Assembly (NCBI GenBank): GCA_045576335.1
Contig: JAZNGH010000047.1
Span: 1 to 64,000 of the forward strand
Length of the DNA stretch: 64,000 bases
Source: Scatosoma sp045576335
GTDB lineage: Bacteria > Bacillota > Clostridia > Christensenellales > Borkfalkiaceae
Reading direction: 5' to 3'
Part shown: positions 6,918-16,175 of the stretch, piece by piece
Layout: every line of letters starts with the position of its first letter
Numbering within the stretch: the stretch's first letter is position 1
The notes under the pieces: generated by a model
Database searches by the model: none
What the model saw: only the letters and a program-made list of their open reading frames with translations
What the model was told of the DNA's origin: nothing
Made by a program: the position numbers and the translations under genes

Positions 6918-8897
6918 ATGAAATCTGTAAAAATTAAAAAAAATCTGATATTACTTCTTTTTTCGTTTGCGGTCTTCTTTTTCGCGCTGTTTGGCGTGAA
7001 TACGTTACACTCTGTTTCGGTGAGCGGTGAAGAAGGTGTGCAAATGGTCGTAGACCTCTACGAGCTGACGGGTGAAAAGATACGATCGGATACGGTCGTG
7101 AAAAATCTCGTCGGCAAGCAAAAATACGGCGACGGCTTTTCTTTTCGCTCTCGCGTTTTTCTCAACGACGTTGAGAAGGTTTCCGTGATCGGCATTTTAC
7201 AGTCGGGTATAAACGTATACAGCGGGGACGGATACTATTTCGTATTCAACGGCGAAACGGGCGGGCTTATCAAGGGAGCGTACGGCGAGGGAACAAACGT
7301 TTCGTTCGTTGCGGAAGCGGATGTTTCTTCCTTGGAGTGGCAGGCGGAACAAGGCGTTTTGCTTGAATTCGGCGCGTACGACGGGTATACGGGAAGTGAA
7401 AAAACGCACGTGACGGTATACGTTTCGCTCAACGGCGAGCGGGTTTTGACCTACGACGATTTCGAGCTTCGCGCGTTCGGGGAGAACGTGGTGGCTTCCA
7501 CCTACGGTACGGCGGTGTTGATGACGACGGACGAATTGACTGTCGATAGCGTCACGCGTGAGGATATGTCCAACGTGTCTGGCTTGCCCGTGCGCGAAAG
7601 ATATGCTACGGGTGTATGCTTGGGTAGCTCCTCCGTTGATTGCAACTACGAGTTTCGAGCGAATATTCAAATGTACAGAAACGAGGAAGCTGTGCCGATC
7701 GGCATTTTTCAGTCGAGAGGCGACACTTGGAGCGGAAACGGCTTCTATCTGATTATAGACGAAAAAAAGGGGATGAGTATTGCGGATAACGCCTATGGCG
7801 ACAGCGAACAGGGCGGGAAGCTTGATATTATCAGCCCCTATATCCGCGCGACCTACGAGCCGATCGACGTACTTTTTGAAGAGGGCGGCGCGGAGGTGCG
7901 TTTTGGCGCGTACTACGTGCGTTCGGGTGAAAAGATACTCTACACTTACGTATACGCCACGCTCAACGGCGAGCGGGTGCTCTCGTGGTGTTGCACGGAA
8001 ACTAAACCGCGTGGAAAATACGTGGTCGTCAACACCTACGCATGCTGTACGATGACGACTACCCGCCCGATGCGGAATATCCGTTTGTCGTCTGTTGACG
8101 GCAGTGCGTCGTTTGACGAGGGTGCGAGCTTTTTTTCGGACGTGGACGCGGCGATCGAATTTTCCGTCAAAGCTGGATTCGCCGTGACGGGTGTCAAGGT
8201 TGACGGGGCAACTCACGCGTTTGAGGAAACGGAAAAGGGAGCGAAAATTGTTCTTCCTGCTGATTTTTTCGAGGGCGAGAACTTCGTCGAGGTGACGACG
8301 GAGGAGAAAACGGTGAGCGTCTTTTTGCCGACGGGCGACGGGTGCGAATATCTTGTAAACGGAAAAACGGAGTCCGCGATCCCTTGGCGGGGCGGGGCGT
8401 CCGTGATGATCGTGCCGCCCGAGGGAAAGAAAATAGCCTCTTTCCTTGTGAACGGTGAGGAAAAAGTCACCGCGCTCGTGGAGGAAAATGGGAAATATTA
8501 TTATAACGTTTCGGGCGCGATAGAGGATATGTATTTGGAAACGCTTTTGGCGGATATGACCTACGCCGTCACCGTGACAAGCAGCAAGGGCGGAAGCGTA
8601 ACCGCTTCGACTTCTATCGTGGAGCACGGTAAGAGTGTGACGTTTGCCGTGACGACGGATAAGGGTTACGCCGTCAAGAGCGTTGTTTTGAACGGTACGG
8701 AGATCTCGCTTCTTGCGGACGGAACGTTTACCGTTGAATATTGCGACAAGGCACAGAGCTTGGAGGTCACGTTCGAGAAAACGGCGACGTTAAGCGGCTG
8801 CACGGCGATTGTAAATTTTGGAGATTTGTCAGCAATTATAATAATTTGCGGGATATTTATATTTCATTTCCATAAAAAAGCAAATAAAATGATGTAA
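6918..8897 (+). CDS. Cell-wall or membrane-anchored protein of the repeated-module family
   Basis: About 659 residues from ATG 6918. The longer frame starting at 6894 would begin inside the terminator, so I reject it. An N-terminal membrane or signal segment is followed by two copies (about 40-200 and 220-385) of the module seen in the 4447 and 8997 proteins (marks GDGYYFVFN, VLLEFGAYD, VYVSLNGERV). Then come about 100 residues of beta-rich sequence and one InlB B-repeat-like domain (YAVTVTSSKGGS... about 545-615). The C-terminus is GCTAIV, a hydrophobic stretch and a short basic tail, probably a sorting or anchoring signal. Only a weak RBS (GGAAAA) is visible. No enzyme motif. Likely surface glycan binding. 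Confidence 0.78.
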   Translation: MKSVKIKKNLILLLFSFAVFFFALFGVNTLHSVSVSGEEGVQMVVDLYELTGEKIRSDTVVKNLVGKQKYGDGFSFRSRVFLNDVEKVSVIGILQSGINVYSGDGYYFVFNGETGGLIKGAYGEGTNVSFVAEADVSSLEWQAEQGVLLEFGAYDGYTGSEKTHVTVYVSLNGERVLTYDDFELRAFGENVVASTYGTAVLMTTDELTVDSVTREDMSNVSGLPVRERYATGVCLGSSSVDCNYEFRANIQMYRNEEAVPIGIFQSRGDTWSGNGFYLIIDEKKGMSIADNAYGDSEQGGKLDIISPYIRATYEPIDVLFEEGGAEVRFGAYYVRSGEKILYTYVYATLNGERVLSWCCTETKPRGKYVVVNTYACCTMTTTRPMRNIRLSSVDGSASFDEGASFFSDVDAAIEFSVKAGFAVTGVKVDGATHAFEETEKGAKIVLPADFFEGENFVEVTTEEKTVSVFLPTGDGCEYLVNGKTESAIPWRGGASVMIVPPEGKKIASFLVNGEEKVTALVEENGKYYYNVSGAIEDMYLETLLADMTYAVTVTSSKGGSVTASTSIVEHGKSVTFAVTTDKGYAVKSVVLNGTEISLLADGTFTVEYCDKAQSLEVTFEKTATLSGCTAIVNFGDLSAIIIICGIFIFHFHKKANKMM

Positions 8898-8944
8898 ATA
8901 ACAAATAAAATCGTATTGAGATTTTTGTCTGAATCAGTTATAAT
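8881..8944 (+). promoter_or_regulatory. Promoter with AraC-type direct-repeat operator (copy C)
   Basis: CAAATAAAAT repeats start at 8881 and 8902 (21 bp apart), then TTGAGA (8916-8921), a 17-bp spacer and a consensus TATAAT (8939-8944). It begins inside the last codons of the upstream gene and drives the 8997 operon, including the ABC importer. Confidence 0.8.
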
Positions 8945-8996
8945 GTAGGCGTAAAGTTTGAAAGTCGGGCAGTTCGGCATATTTTAAGGAGGCATT

Positions 8997-11900
8997 ATGA
9001 AAAAAATGAAATTTTTGAATTTCATGAAGGTGGGGATTGCAACGTTGGCGACCGTTTTCATGACGTTAGGTTTTGCGTTTGCGGGTACGGTAGCGGCGAG
9101 CGCGGAGGCAACGCCGAAAGAGGTGACGGTCGAGGATATTTTTGACGTAACCGAAAACCTCAATGGTGAGGGAGAGGGGGTCAGCTCCTACGTGAACACG
9201 ACGACGTCGTCCTCGTGGGGCTTCGGCAAATCGAGTGTGACGGAAAACTTTGAGTTCGTTTCTCACGTAACGCTGAATATTACGAATACGAACAGAAACG
9301 TACCGCTGGGGATTCTTCTGACGGAGGCTTCCACAAGCGGTTTGGGCTATTGGTTTGATATTCAGACGGACGTGAACATGGCGGGCAACGAAAATGCGTA
9401 CATAGCCTTGTATGACGGCTCGCGTACAAGCAAAGCCGTGGCGAGCACCTATGCGAAATTGGATTCCGAATGGCACGACGTGATTTACGGTAAGAACGGC
9501 TTTGATTTCCGTTTCGGTGCAGTGGACTATTATGAAGGTGAAACGTTTGCCTACACCTACGTTTACGTGTATATAAACGGCGAGCTGTTTATGGATTACG
9601 AGGACACGTCCAAAAATGCGGGCGGCTCCTATATCGGCGCGGACGACAACTGGGGACGCGTAACCTATCTTTCCGTATTCGAGCCCGAGCCCAAAGCGGT
9701 CACGGTGGAGGATATCTACGACGTTACGAAGAATAACGGCGCGGGGAAGGCGTCCTATACCAACACGGGCGCGACGGTTTGGTCGATTGGTAAATCGAGC
9801 GTGGAGGAGAATTTTGAATTTTCCACTCGCGTGATTTTGAATTTCGGCAGTCGTTTCTTAAATTTTCCGCTCGGTATTTTGCTTGACGAGGCGAGCGGTG
9901 ACGGCGTAGGGTATTGGTTTGACATTCAATATCAATACGGAAAGGACAAAGACACGGGAGAGCTTTTCCCTTACGCAAAAATTTATCTGCACGACGGCGC
10001 GAGAACGAGTGCGGCGGTACAAAGCGGCACGGCAAAAGCGGAATGGTACGGCGCGAGCGGCTACGATCTTCGCTTCGGCGCGGTCGATTGCTACCGTAAC
10101 ACGACGTTTATGTATACGAAGGTCTACGTGATCATTAACGGCGAAACGGTTTTTGAATATTACGACGCGACCAAGAACGAAAAGGGCACGTATATCGCCG
10201 CCGACGAGGGTAACACCCGCGTGGAGCTTGTCGCGACCAAAAACGTTACAGCAAAAACCGCGACGGTAGAGGATATCTACGACGTCACGGGCAACGGTGG
10301 CACGGCGACGAGAGCGTATTATAACACCGCAGCCACACAATGGCTGCTCGGTAAGTCGAGCGTGCAAGAGAATTTTGAATTTTCCTCGCTCGTTACGCTC
10401 AATCTCGGCACGCGGCTGAATTTCCCGATCGGTATTCTGCTTTCCGAAGCAAGCCGTGCGGGCGTAGGCTATTGGTTTGATATTCAATATCAATACGGAA
10501 AGAACAAAGACACGGGAGAGCTTTTCCCTTACGCAAAAATTTATCTGCATGACGGAGAATTTACTTCTGCGGCGGTGAAGAGCGGCACGGCAAAGGACGA
10601 GTGGTACGGCACGAACGGATACGATTTCCGTTTCGGTGCGGTGGATTGCTATAAGGGCGACGAGTTCGTATACACCAAGGTCTACGTGATTATAAACGGG
10701 GAAACGGTATTCGAGTATTACGACGTTACGAAGAACGAAAAAGGCGAATACATAGCGGCTGACGAGGGCAACGCCCGCGTAGAGCTGTATTCCACCAAGC
10801 TCAAGGTGGAAAAGGAAGAGGAAATCACCGTTTACGACGTTGCGGACGTTTGGGAGGGCCCTGCTATTTGCGGCTCGATCACGGGAATCCGTACGGGCGA
10901 AACGGCAAACAAGAATATGGCGTTCCGCGCGAGAATCGAAATGCTGGATAAGCACCCCGACGCATGGATCGGCTTTATGCTCGATGTGGCGGCACACACA
11001 AGCGGTTCGGGATATTTCTTGAAAATTAACGCCGAAACGGGGCTTTCGCTCGTTCAAGGCGCGTATTCCAGAGGCAGAGTGATTGCAAGCACGCCCGTAC
11101 AAGAAAAAATGTATAAAAACGGCGGCGCGGTGCTTGAAATTGGCGCGGTGGAAAACGTTGCGGCAAGCGGCGAAAGAGTGTATACCCGCGTTTACGTCAA
11201 GTTAGACGGCGAAACGATCATGGAATATCTCGATCGAGGTATCCGTAATTTCGGTTCGATCGTGCTTTCGGATACGTATAAGCGTTGCAACGTTTACACG
11301 GCGAAGGACGTGGAATGGACGTTTGGCGAAGTCGAGAAGGTCGATTGGTACGACCTGACGGGGCAATTCTCCACGCTGTACGGGTATACGGGTAGCGAAA
11401 TGACGGCGGGCACGTTGCCTCGGAATAAGAACGTTGCGATCGTAACGAAACTCACGTTCGGCGACGTGGAATTCAGCAAAGACTATATTTTCCAGCTTTG
11501 CTTTATAAAAAACAGCAGCGCGTTAAATTCAAGATGCGGCTACCGTTTGAAGATCACGGAAAGTCAGTTGCTGCTTCGCGGCGACAGATATCAGATTAAC
11601 ATCGACACCGACGCGGCGGTGCGCGCCCGTCCCGACTCAATAGGACCTGGGAAAACGGTGGAGTTGGAGATCGGCACGCAAGAAGTATTTACGGACGGCG
11701 AATACTTTGGCGATAAAATCTACGTAAAGGTGAACGGCGAGGATTATATCTCCTTTATCGACGTTGCACCGCACCAAGAGAACGGCACGTTCGTGCTTTC
11801 GCCGCTTGGAAATAAGGTAGGCGGCTATGCGGAATTTGCTACGGCAAAGCAGGTGGCGACCTTTACGAGTACGGACGAGGAAGTCGGCTTCAAATCGTAT

Positions 11901-12683
11901 ACCGTATTTGCAGAAGAGGACTTCACGCTGAATATTCCCGTTGAAACGGGGCTTAAAATAACGAAAGTAACGCTTGACGGCGAGGAAGTGGAATTTACGC
12001 TTGTTGAGGGCGGTGCGGTTGTCGCGTTTAAGGCGGGAACCACGGGCGGCAAAATTGCCGTAGAAACCGAACGAGCTACGCTGACTGCTACTGTGACGGG
12101 CGCGGAAGACTACACGCTTGATGGTGCAACGGACGGAAGCTTTGCCTACGGCAGCAATCTGACGTTGAGCTTTGCCCGTCCCGAGGGGAAAACGCTCGCT
12201 TCGCTTACCGTCGGCGGGGTAGATAAGCTCTCCGAGGTAACGTACGACGGGGGCAGGTATGCGTTAAACTTGTATGCGTTGATTGAAAACGTGGAAATCG
12301 TTTGTACGTTTGCGGATGCCGCGACGTATACAGTCACGGTAACGCAAGCCGCACACGGTCATATCGAGGTGTCCGCACAGTCGGTCAAGGCGTGCGAAAG
12401 CGTGACTGTCAACGTGACGCCCGACGAGGGATATAGGGTGCTTTCGCTTACCGTCAACGGCAAGAAAGTGTCGATAAACGCAAACGGCGAATACGTGCTT
12501 GAAAACGTTTCGGAAAACGTGACGGTTACGGCGGAATACGTTGAATACGTACCCGTAACAATTGAGGAGACGAATACGGGATGTAGCTCGATCGTAGCGA
12601 TCGGCTGGCCTGGTGCGATAGTGCTTGGCGCAGTTGCGCTTACCGCACTCGCGTTGATGCAAAGGAGGAAAAGGGATGAATAA
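8997..12683 (+). CDS. Giant surface protein with five repeated modules and C-terminal anchor
   Basis: 1228 residues. Signal peptide with ASA|EA cleavage near residue 37-38; RBS AAGGAGG. Five modules of ~170-190 residues start near residues 43, 232, 419, 607 and 778; the first three are very similar to each other and to the 4447 protein (VEDIYDVT, KSSVxENFEF, GYWFDIQ, DLRFGAVD, KVYVIINGETVFEY). A beta domain (about 965-1035) and two InlB B-repeat-like units (about 1035-1190) follow. The end is GCSSIV, a hydrophobic segment and QRRKRDE, a sorting-like signal. The stop overlaps the next gene's start by 8 bases, so it is translationally coupled to the importer permease. Inferred role: capture of the glycan at the surface for the ABC system. 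Confidence 0.88.
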   Translation: MKKMKFLNFMKVGIATLATVFMTLGFAFAGTVAASAEATPKEVTVEDIFDVTENLNGEGEGVSSYVNTTTSSSWGFGKSSVTENFEFVSHVTLNITNTNRNVPLGILLTEASTSGLGYWFDIQTDVNMAGNENAYIALYDGSRTSKAVASTYAKLDSEWHDVIYGKNGFDFRFGAVDYYEGETFAYTYVYVYINGELFMDYEDTSKNAGGSYIGADDNWGRVTYLSVFEPEPKAVTVEDIYDVTKNNGAGKASYTNTGATVWSIGKSSVEENFEFSTRVILNFGSRFLNFPLGILLDEASGDGVGYWFDIQYQYGKDKDTGELFPYAKIYLHDGARTSAAVQSGTAKAEWYGASGYDLRFGAVDCYRNTTFMYTKVYVIINGETVFEYYDATKNEKGTYIAADEGNTRVELVATKNVTAKTATVEDIYDVTGNGGTATRAYYNTAATQWLLGKSSVQENFEFSSLVTLNLGTRLNFPIGILLSEASRAGVGYWFDIQYQYGKNKDTGELFPYAKIYLHDGEFTSAAVKSGTAKDEWYGTNGYDFRFGAVDCYKGDEFVYTKVYVIINGETVFEYYDVTKNEKGEYIAADEGNARVELYSTKLKVEKEEEITVYDVADVWEGPAICGSITGIRTGETANKNMAFRARIEMLDKHPDAWIGFMLDVAAHTSGSGYFLKINAETGLSLVQGAYSRGRVIASTPVQEKMYKNGGAVLEIGAVENVAASGERVYTRVYVKLDGETIMEYLDRGIRNFGSIVLSDTYKRCNVYTAKDVEWTFGEVEKVDWYDLTGQFSTLYGYTGSEMTAGTLPRNKNVAIVTKLTFGDVEFSKDYIFQLCFIKNSSALNSRCGYRLKITESQLLLRGDRYQINIDTDAAVRARPDSIGPGKTVELEIGTQEVFTDGEYFGDKIYVKVNGEDYISFIDVAPHQENGTFVLSPLGNKVGGYAEFATAKQVATFTSTDEEVGFKSYTVFAEEDFTLNIPVETGLKITKVTLDGEEVEFTLVEGGAVVAFKAGTTGGKIAVETERATLTATVTGAEDYTLDGATDGSFAYGSNLTLSFARPEGKTLASLTVGGVDKLSEVTYDGGRYALNLYALIENVEIVCTFADAATYTVTVTQAAHGHIEVSAQSVKACESVTVNVTPDEGYRVLSLTVNGKKVSINANGEYVLENVSENVTVTAEYVEYVPVTIEETNTGCSSIVAIGWPGAIVLGAVALTALALMQRRKRDE
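9694..10800 (+). repeat. Tandem ~560-bp coding repeat inside the 8997 gene
   Basis: Modules 2 and 3 are near-identical over long stretches at DNA level. For example, 9917-9997 and 10477-10557 differ at only a few bases at a fixed 560-bp offset. This indicates a recent internal duplication or gene conversion and a site for repeat-number variation. Confidence 0.8.
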
Positions 12684-13590
12684 ATTAGCGAAGAAAAGTC
12701 GGAAATTTCATGTAGGAACGATTTTGTTCTGCTGTTTGATGATGTTTCCTGCAGTATCCCATATCATCATTTTCTGGGCGGGTATTCAGTTTTCGGCGAT
12801 TAAGATGGCTTTCACCGATTATTATACGGGCGAATTTACCTTGTTTGGGAATTTCGAACAAGCGATCAATTTGCTGTTCAGCACGAAAGGTGCTGACGTA
12901 AGCTTTGCGTTCGCCAACACGTGTCAATTCTTTTTGGTTGGCGTGTTGAACACGTTTCTTGCACTGTTCGCCGCGTATATGCTCTTTAAGAAAATGGCGT
13001 GTTATAGATTTACGCGTATTGCCTTATACTTGCCCGCCGCAATCAGCGGACTGATGATCGCACGACTTTTTAATCAGTTCTGTATGGCGGACGGTCCGCT
13101 TGGGGCGATTGTGGAAGCGTTTGGCGGGAGTATGCAAGGCACGTCCTTGATGACCAACGAGAGCACGGCGAAGATTACGATTATGCTCTATGATATTTGG
13201 GTCGGGCTTGGCGGTAGTCTCATCATTTGGTACGCCGCGATGAACCGTATTCCGCCGCATTTGCTCGAATACGGACAATTAGAAGGGATTGGCGTATTCC
13301 GCGAATTTTTCAGCGTCGTTATGCCGCTGATCGGTCCGACGTTCGTCGTTATGTTTACTTTGCAAATCGTCAACTTCTTCGGATCCTCGGGTTCCGTTCT
13401 CGTGTTTACGCGGGGTAAATACGGCACGACGACGATCGCCTTCTGGCTGTTCAATATTGCACTCGGCGAAACGGAAAATCTCTATAACGCCGCGAACGCA
13501 GCAGGACTTTTGTTCCTCGTTTTAACGATTCCGATTTTGATTGTCGGCAGAAAGATTATGAACAAATTTGGACAGGAGGTGCAATACTGA
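12676..13590 (+). CDS. ABC sugar transporter permease (MalF/LplB type)
   Basis: 304 residues with about six hydrophobic segments. The EAA-type cytoplasmic loop (EYGQLEGIGVFREFFSVVMP) near residues 198-218 docks with the ATPase in this family. First of two inner-membrane subunits of a carbohydrate uptake-1 importer. A strong RBS (AAAGGAGG) lies inside the end of the upstream gene, and the stop overlaps the next start (TGATG). No ATPase gene is present in the island, as usual for Firmicutes systems energised by a shared MsmX-type ATPase encoded elsewhere. Confidence 0.93.
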   Translation: MNKLAKKSRKFHVGTILFCCLMMFPAVSHIIIFWAGIQFSAIKMAFTDYYTGEFTLFGNFEQAINLLFSTKGADVSFAFANTCQFFLVGVLNTFLALFAAYMLFKKMACYRFTRIALYLPAAISGLMIARLFNQFCMADGPLGAIVEAFGGSMQGTSLMTNESTAKITIMLYDIWVGLGGSLIIWYAAMNRIPPHLLEYGQLEGIGVFREFFSVVMPLIGPTFVVMFTLQIVNFFGSSGSVLVFTRGKYGTTTIAFWLFNIALGETENLYNAANAAGLLFLVLTIPILIVGRKIMNKFGQEVQY

Positions 13591-14516
13591 TGAAAACACA
13601 ATCACAGCGAATCCGTCCTTCGAGCAAGACCGTTTGGCAAAAAATCGCCAGCTATTTCCGCTCTCACGGTATCGTATTTCATATTTGTGCATTTATTCTG
13701 TTCATTTGGGCGGCACTTTTAGTGTTCATGCTCGTATGGGGCTTCCTCGTTTCAATTACGCCGTATAGGGGCTTGGACGGTTACGCGAACAACAAGACGA
13801 GTATTATTCCCAAGGCGATAGATTTCTCCTACTATCCCGAATCGTTCAAGTTGATCAAAGCGGAAACGCCGTACGGAAAGATGGTCAATTACGGCGGCTT
13901 GCTGTTCAATTCCATTTGGTTGACGGTCGGCTCAACTTTGGCAAAGCTCATTTCTACGGTATGCTTTTCCTACGTTGTGGCGAGATATAATATTCCCGGG
14001 AAAAAGGCGATCTATATGTTCGTCATTGTCGTAATGATGCTTCCCGAATACGGACAGACCGTTCCCAATTTTACCTATCTTCACTCTTTGGGGTTGATAA
14101 ATAATCCCGCGTTCCTCTTATCGCAATTTAACGGACACGGCTCGGGCTTTTTGATTTACTATAGCTTCTTTGTCAACGTTGACAAGGCGTACGAGGAATC
14201 CGCAAGACTGGACGGCGCAAGCGAAATGACGATCTTCTTCCGAATTATGGTGCCGTTATGTATGCCAATCATCGGCACGATGTTCTTGACAGGGTTTATC
14301 GGAGGATGGAACGATTACAGCACGCCGATGATCTTTATGTCGGAGTATCCCAATCTCGCGCTCGGCTTGTTCAATTATCAGCAGAGCCGCGATTATCAAG
14401 GCGCACCCGCCTATTTTGCGGGATTGTTCATAGCAGCTTTACCCGTTGCAACGCTGTTCCTCATCTTCAACAAGCAATTGATGACGAATTTGGTTATCGG
14501 TGGTATAAAGGGTTAA
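13590..14516 (+). CDS. ABC sugar transporter permease (MalG/LplC type)
   Basis: 308 residues with a long N-terminal cytoplasmic lead, then six membrane segments. The EAA loop reads EESARLDGASEMTIFFRIMVP (about residues 196-216), the family signature. Pairs with the permease at 12676, with a one-base overlap of start and stop. Brings oligosaccharides delivered by the 14546 lipoprotein into the cytoplasm. Confidence 0.93.
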   Translation: MKTQSQRIRPSSKTVWQKIASYFRSHGIVFHICAFILFIWAALLVFMLVWGFLVSITPYRGLDGYANNKTSIIPKAIDFSYYPESFKLIKAETPYGKMVNYGGLLFNSIWLTVGSTLAKLISTVCFSYVVARYNIPGKKAIYMFVIVVMMLPEYGQTVPNFTYLHSLGLINNPAFLLSQFNGHGSGFLIYYSFFVNVDKAYEESARLDGASEMTIFFRIMVPLCMPIIGTMFLTGFIGGWNDYSTPMIFMSEYPNLALGLFNYQQSRDYQGAPAYFAGLFIAALPVATLFLIFNKQLMTNLVIGGIKG

Positions 14517-14545
14517 AATAAAAATCAATAAGGAAGGAAAAAACA

Positions 14546-16162
14546 ATGAAAATGAAAACCGTCAACAAAATTTTGGCAACTACACTCGGCACGGTGCTCA
14601 CGCTTGCGTCCTTTGGCGCGTGCGGCGGCACGCAAGGTAACATCGATCCCACGATTGAGGATACGGAAAATTTATACATTTACATCCTCAAAAGAGGCTA
14701 CGGCTCGGATTGGTTGTTTAAGGTAGCAGAAAAGTTTGAGGAAAAGACGGGGATAAACGTGGACGTCACCGCGCCTAGCTCCGCTACCGTTTTGGCAAGC
14801 TCTCTCGATTCGGGGCCTCGTTCTACCAACGACGTGGACATCTATTTTAACACGAAGGACTGCCGTTTGCTCAAATCCAACTATGTTGATCGTTGGACTG
14901 GCTACGATAACGGCATTATGGATTTAACCGAAGTCTATAACATGAAGGTTATGGGAGAAGATATTACCGTCGGTGAAAAGATGGTGGACTCTTTCCGTTT
15001 GAACGCGAACACGGGCACGGAGGAAAATCCTGATTACCGCACGATCCCTTGGGCAACGGGCGTTATGGGTATGACCTATAATATCGACGTATTCAAGAGT
15101 CTGTTCGGCGACACGTGGGAAAGCAAGCTTCCTCGCACGACAGACGAGCTTCTTGCGCTCGCGAAGGAAATCAAAGGCTTGGGCGGCACACCGTTCATCT
15201 TCCCCGGACAAATCGACTACTTCTCTTCGTCTATGTTCAATGTTTGGTTCGCACAATATTCTGGCTATGAAAAGTTTAAGAATTTCTACAACGCGCTCGT
15301 TGAAGACCCCGCATTCCCTGGGGAGTACAACACCTCCAAGGATATCTTCAAGGATCAAGGCAGATTGGAAGCCATCGAGGTTATGTACAGCTTGATCAAT
15401 CACGAAGAGGGCTTGTACTGGGAAAACGGCTTCAGCTACGGCAGCACCGATTTCTCCGACCTTCAAGTACGCTATTTAACGTCGGAAAACAAAGTGGCAA
15501 TGATGCCGAACGGCGACTGGCTCGAAAATGAATCCGCACAGGCGGGCAGCTCCGAGTTCGGTATGATGAAATCGCCCGTGATCAGCTCGATTATCGACAG
15601 ACTTCCCACCGTCAATGACGACGCGACCTTGGCGGCGGTAGTGGACTACGTAGACGGCAAGACGGTAACCGCACCCGCGGGTGTATCCGAAGCGGATATC
15701 AAGGAAATTAGAGAAGCGCGAAATATGTACTTCTCGCAAGGTCTTTCTCACAGTGCTTATATGCCTGCATATAGCAACGCCAAGACAAACGCGTTCAAAT
15801 TCTTCACCTATCTTGCGTCCGACGAAGCGATTGAAATTTACAATGAATACGTAGGCGGTGGCTTCTTGCCCTTCAAATACGATTATAGCAACACGGAAAA
15901 TATGAGTACCTTTGAAAAGGATATTTCCAGCCTTGTCAACGATATGGTTTATTGCGGCGAGTTGAATTATTCCGCGATGTTCTATAAAGGCAAGCTCAAG
16001 GGCGTGTACTATTCCGACGGCTCTTTCTTGGAAACCAAGCTCTCTGCACCGCACAACAACAGCGTATATATGACGCCGCAGGAAGCGTTCGAGGAATATT
16101 GGTATACGGACGCGCAGTGGCAAGCGGTAGTCGAAGCGACTTCGCTCGGCAACCTTATTTAA
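14546..16162 (+). CDS. ABC transporter sugar-binding lipoprotein
   Basis: 538 residues, with RBS AAGGAAGG. Signal peptide with lipobox-like SFGAC at Cys26. The rest has the periplasmic-binding-protein type 1 fold of the family 1 extracellular solute-binding group (for example VAEKFEEKTGINVDVTAP near the front, GDWLENES in the middle). It is longer than MalE-type proteins (~400) and nearer to LplA-type binding proteins for oligosaccharides. It directly follows both permeases, so it is the importer's receptor. The ligand is inferred from the neighbouring hydrolases to be a mannose/HexNAc-containing oligosaccharide. Confidence 0.9.
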   Translation: MKMKTVNKILATTLGTVLTLASFGACGGTQGNIDPTIEDTENLYIYILKRGYGSDWLFKVAEKFEEKTGINVDVTAPSSATVLASSLDSGPRSTNDVDIYFNTKDCRLLKSNYVDRWTGYDNGIMDLTEVYNMKVMGEDITVGEKMVDSFRLNANTGTEENPDYRTIPWATGVMGMTYNIDVFKSLFGDTWESKLPRTTDELLALAKEIKGLGGTPFIFPGQIDYFSSSMFNVWFAQYSGYEKFKNFYNALVEDPAFPGEYNTSKDIFKDQGRLEAIEVMYSLINHEEGLYWENGFSYGSTDFSDLQVRYLTSENKVAMMPNGDWLENESAQAGSSEFGMMKSPVISSIIDRLPTVNDDATLAAVVDYVDGKTVTAPAGVSEADIKEIREARNMYFSQGLSHSAYMPAYSNAKTNAFKFFTYLASDEAIEIYNEYVGGGFLPFKYDYSNTENMSTFEKDISSLVNDMVYCGELNYSAMFYKGKLKGVYYSDGSFLETKLSAPHNNSVYMTPQEAFEEYWYTDAQWQAVVEATSLGNLI

Positions 16163-16175
16163 GTTGGAGGAAACT

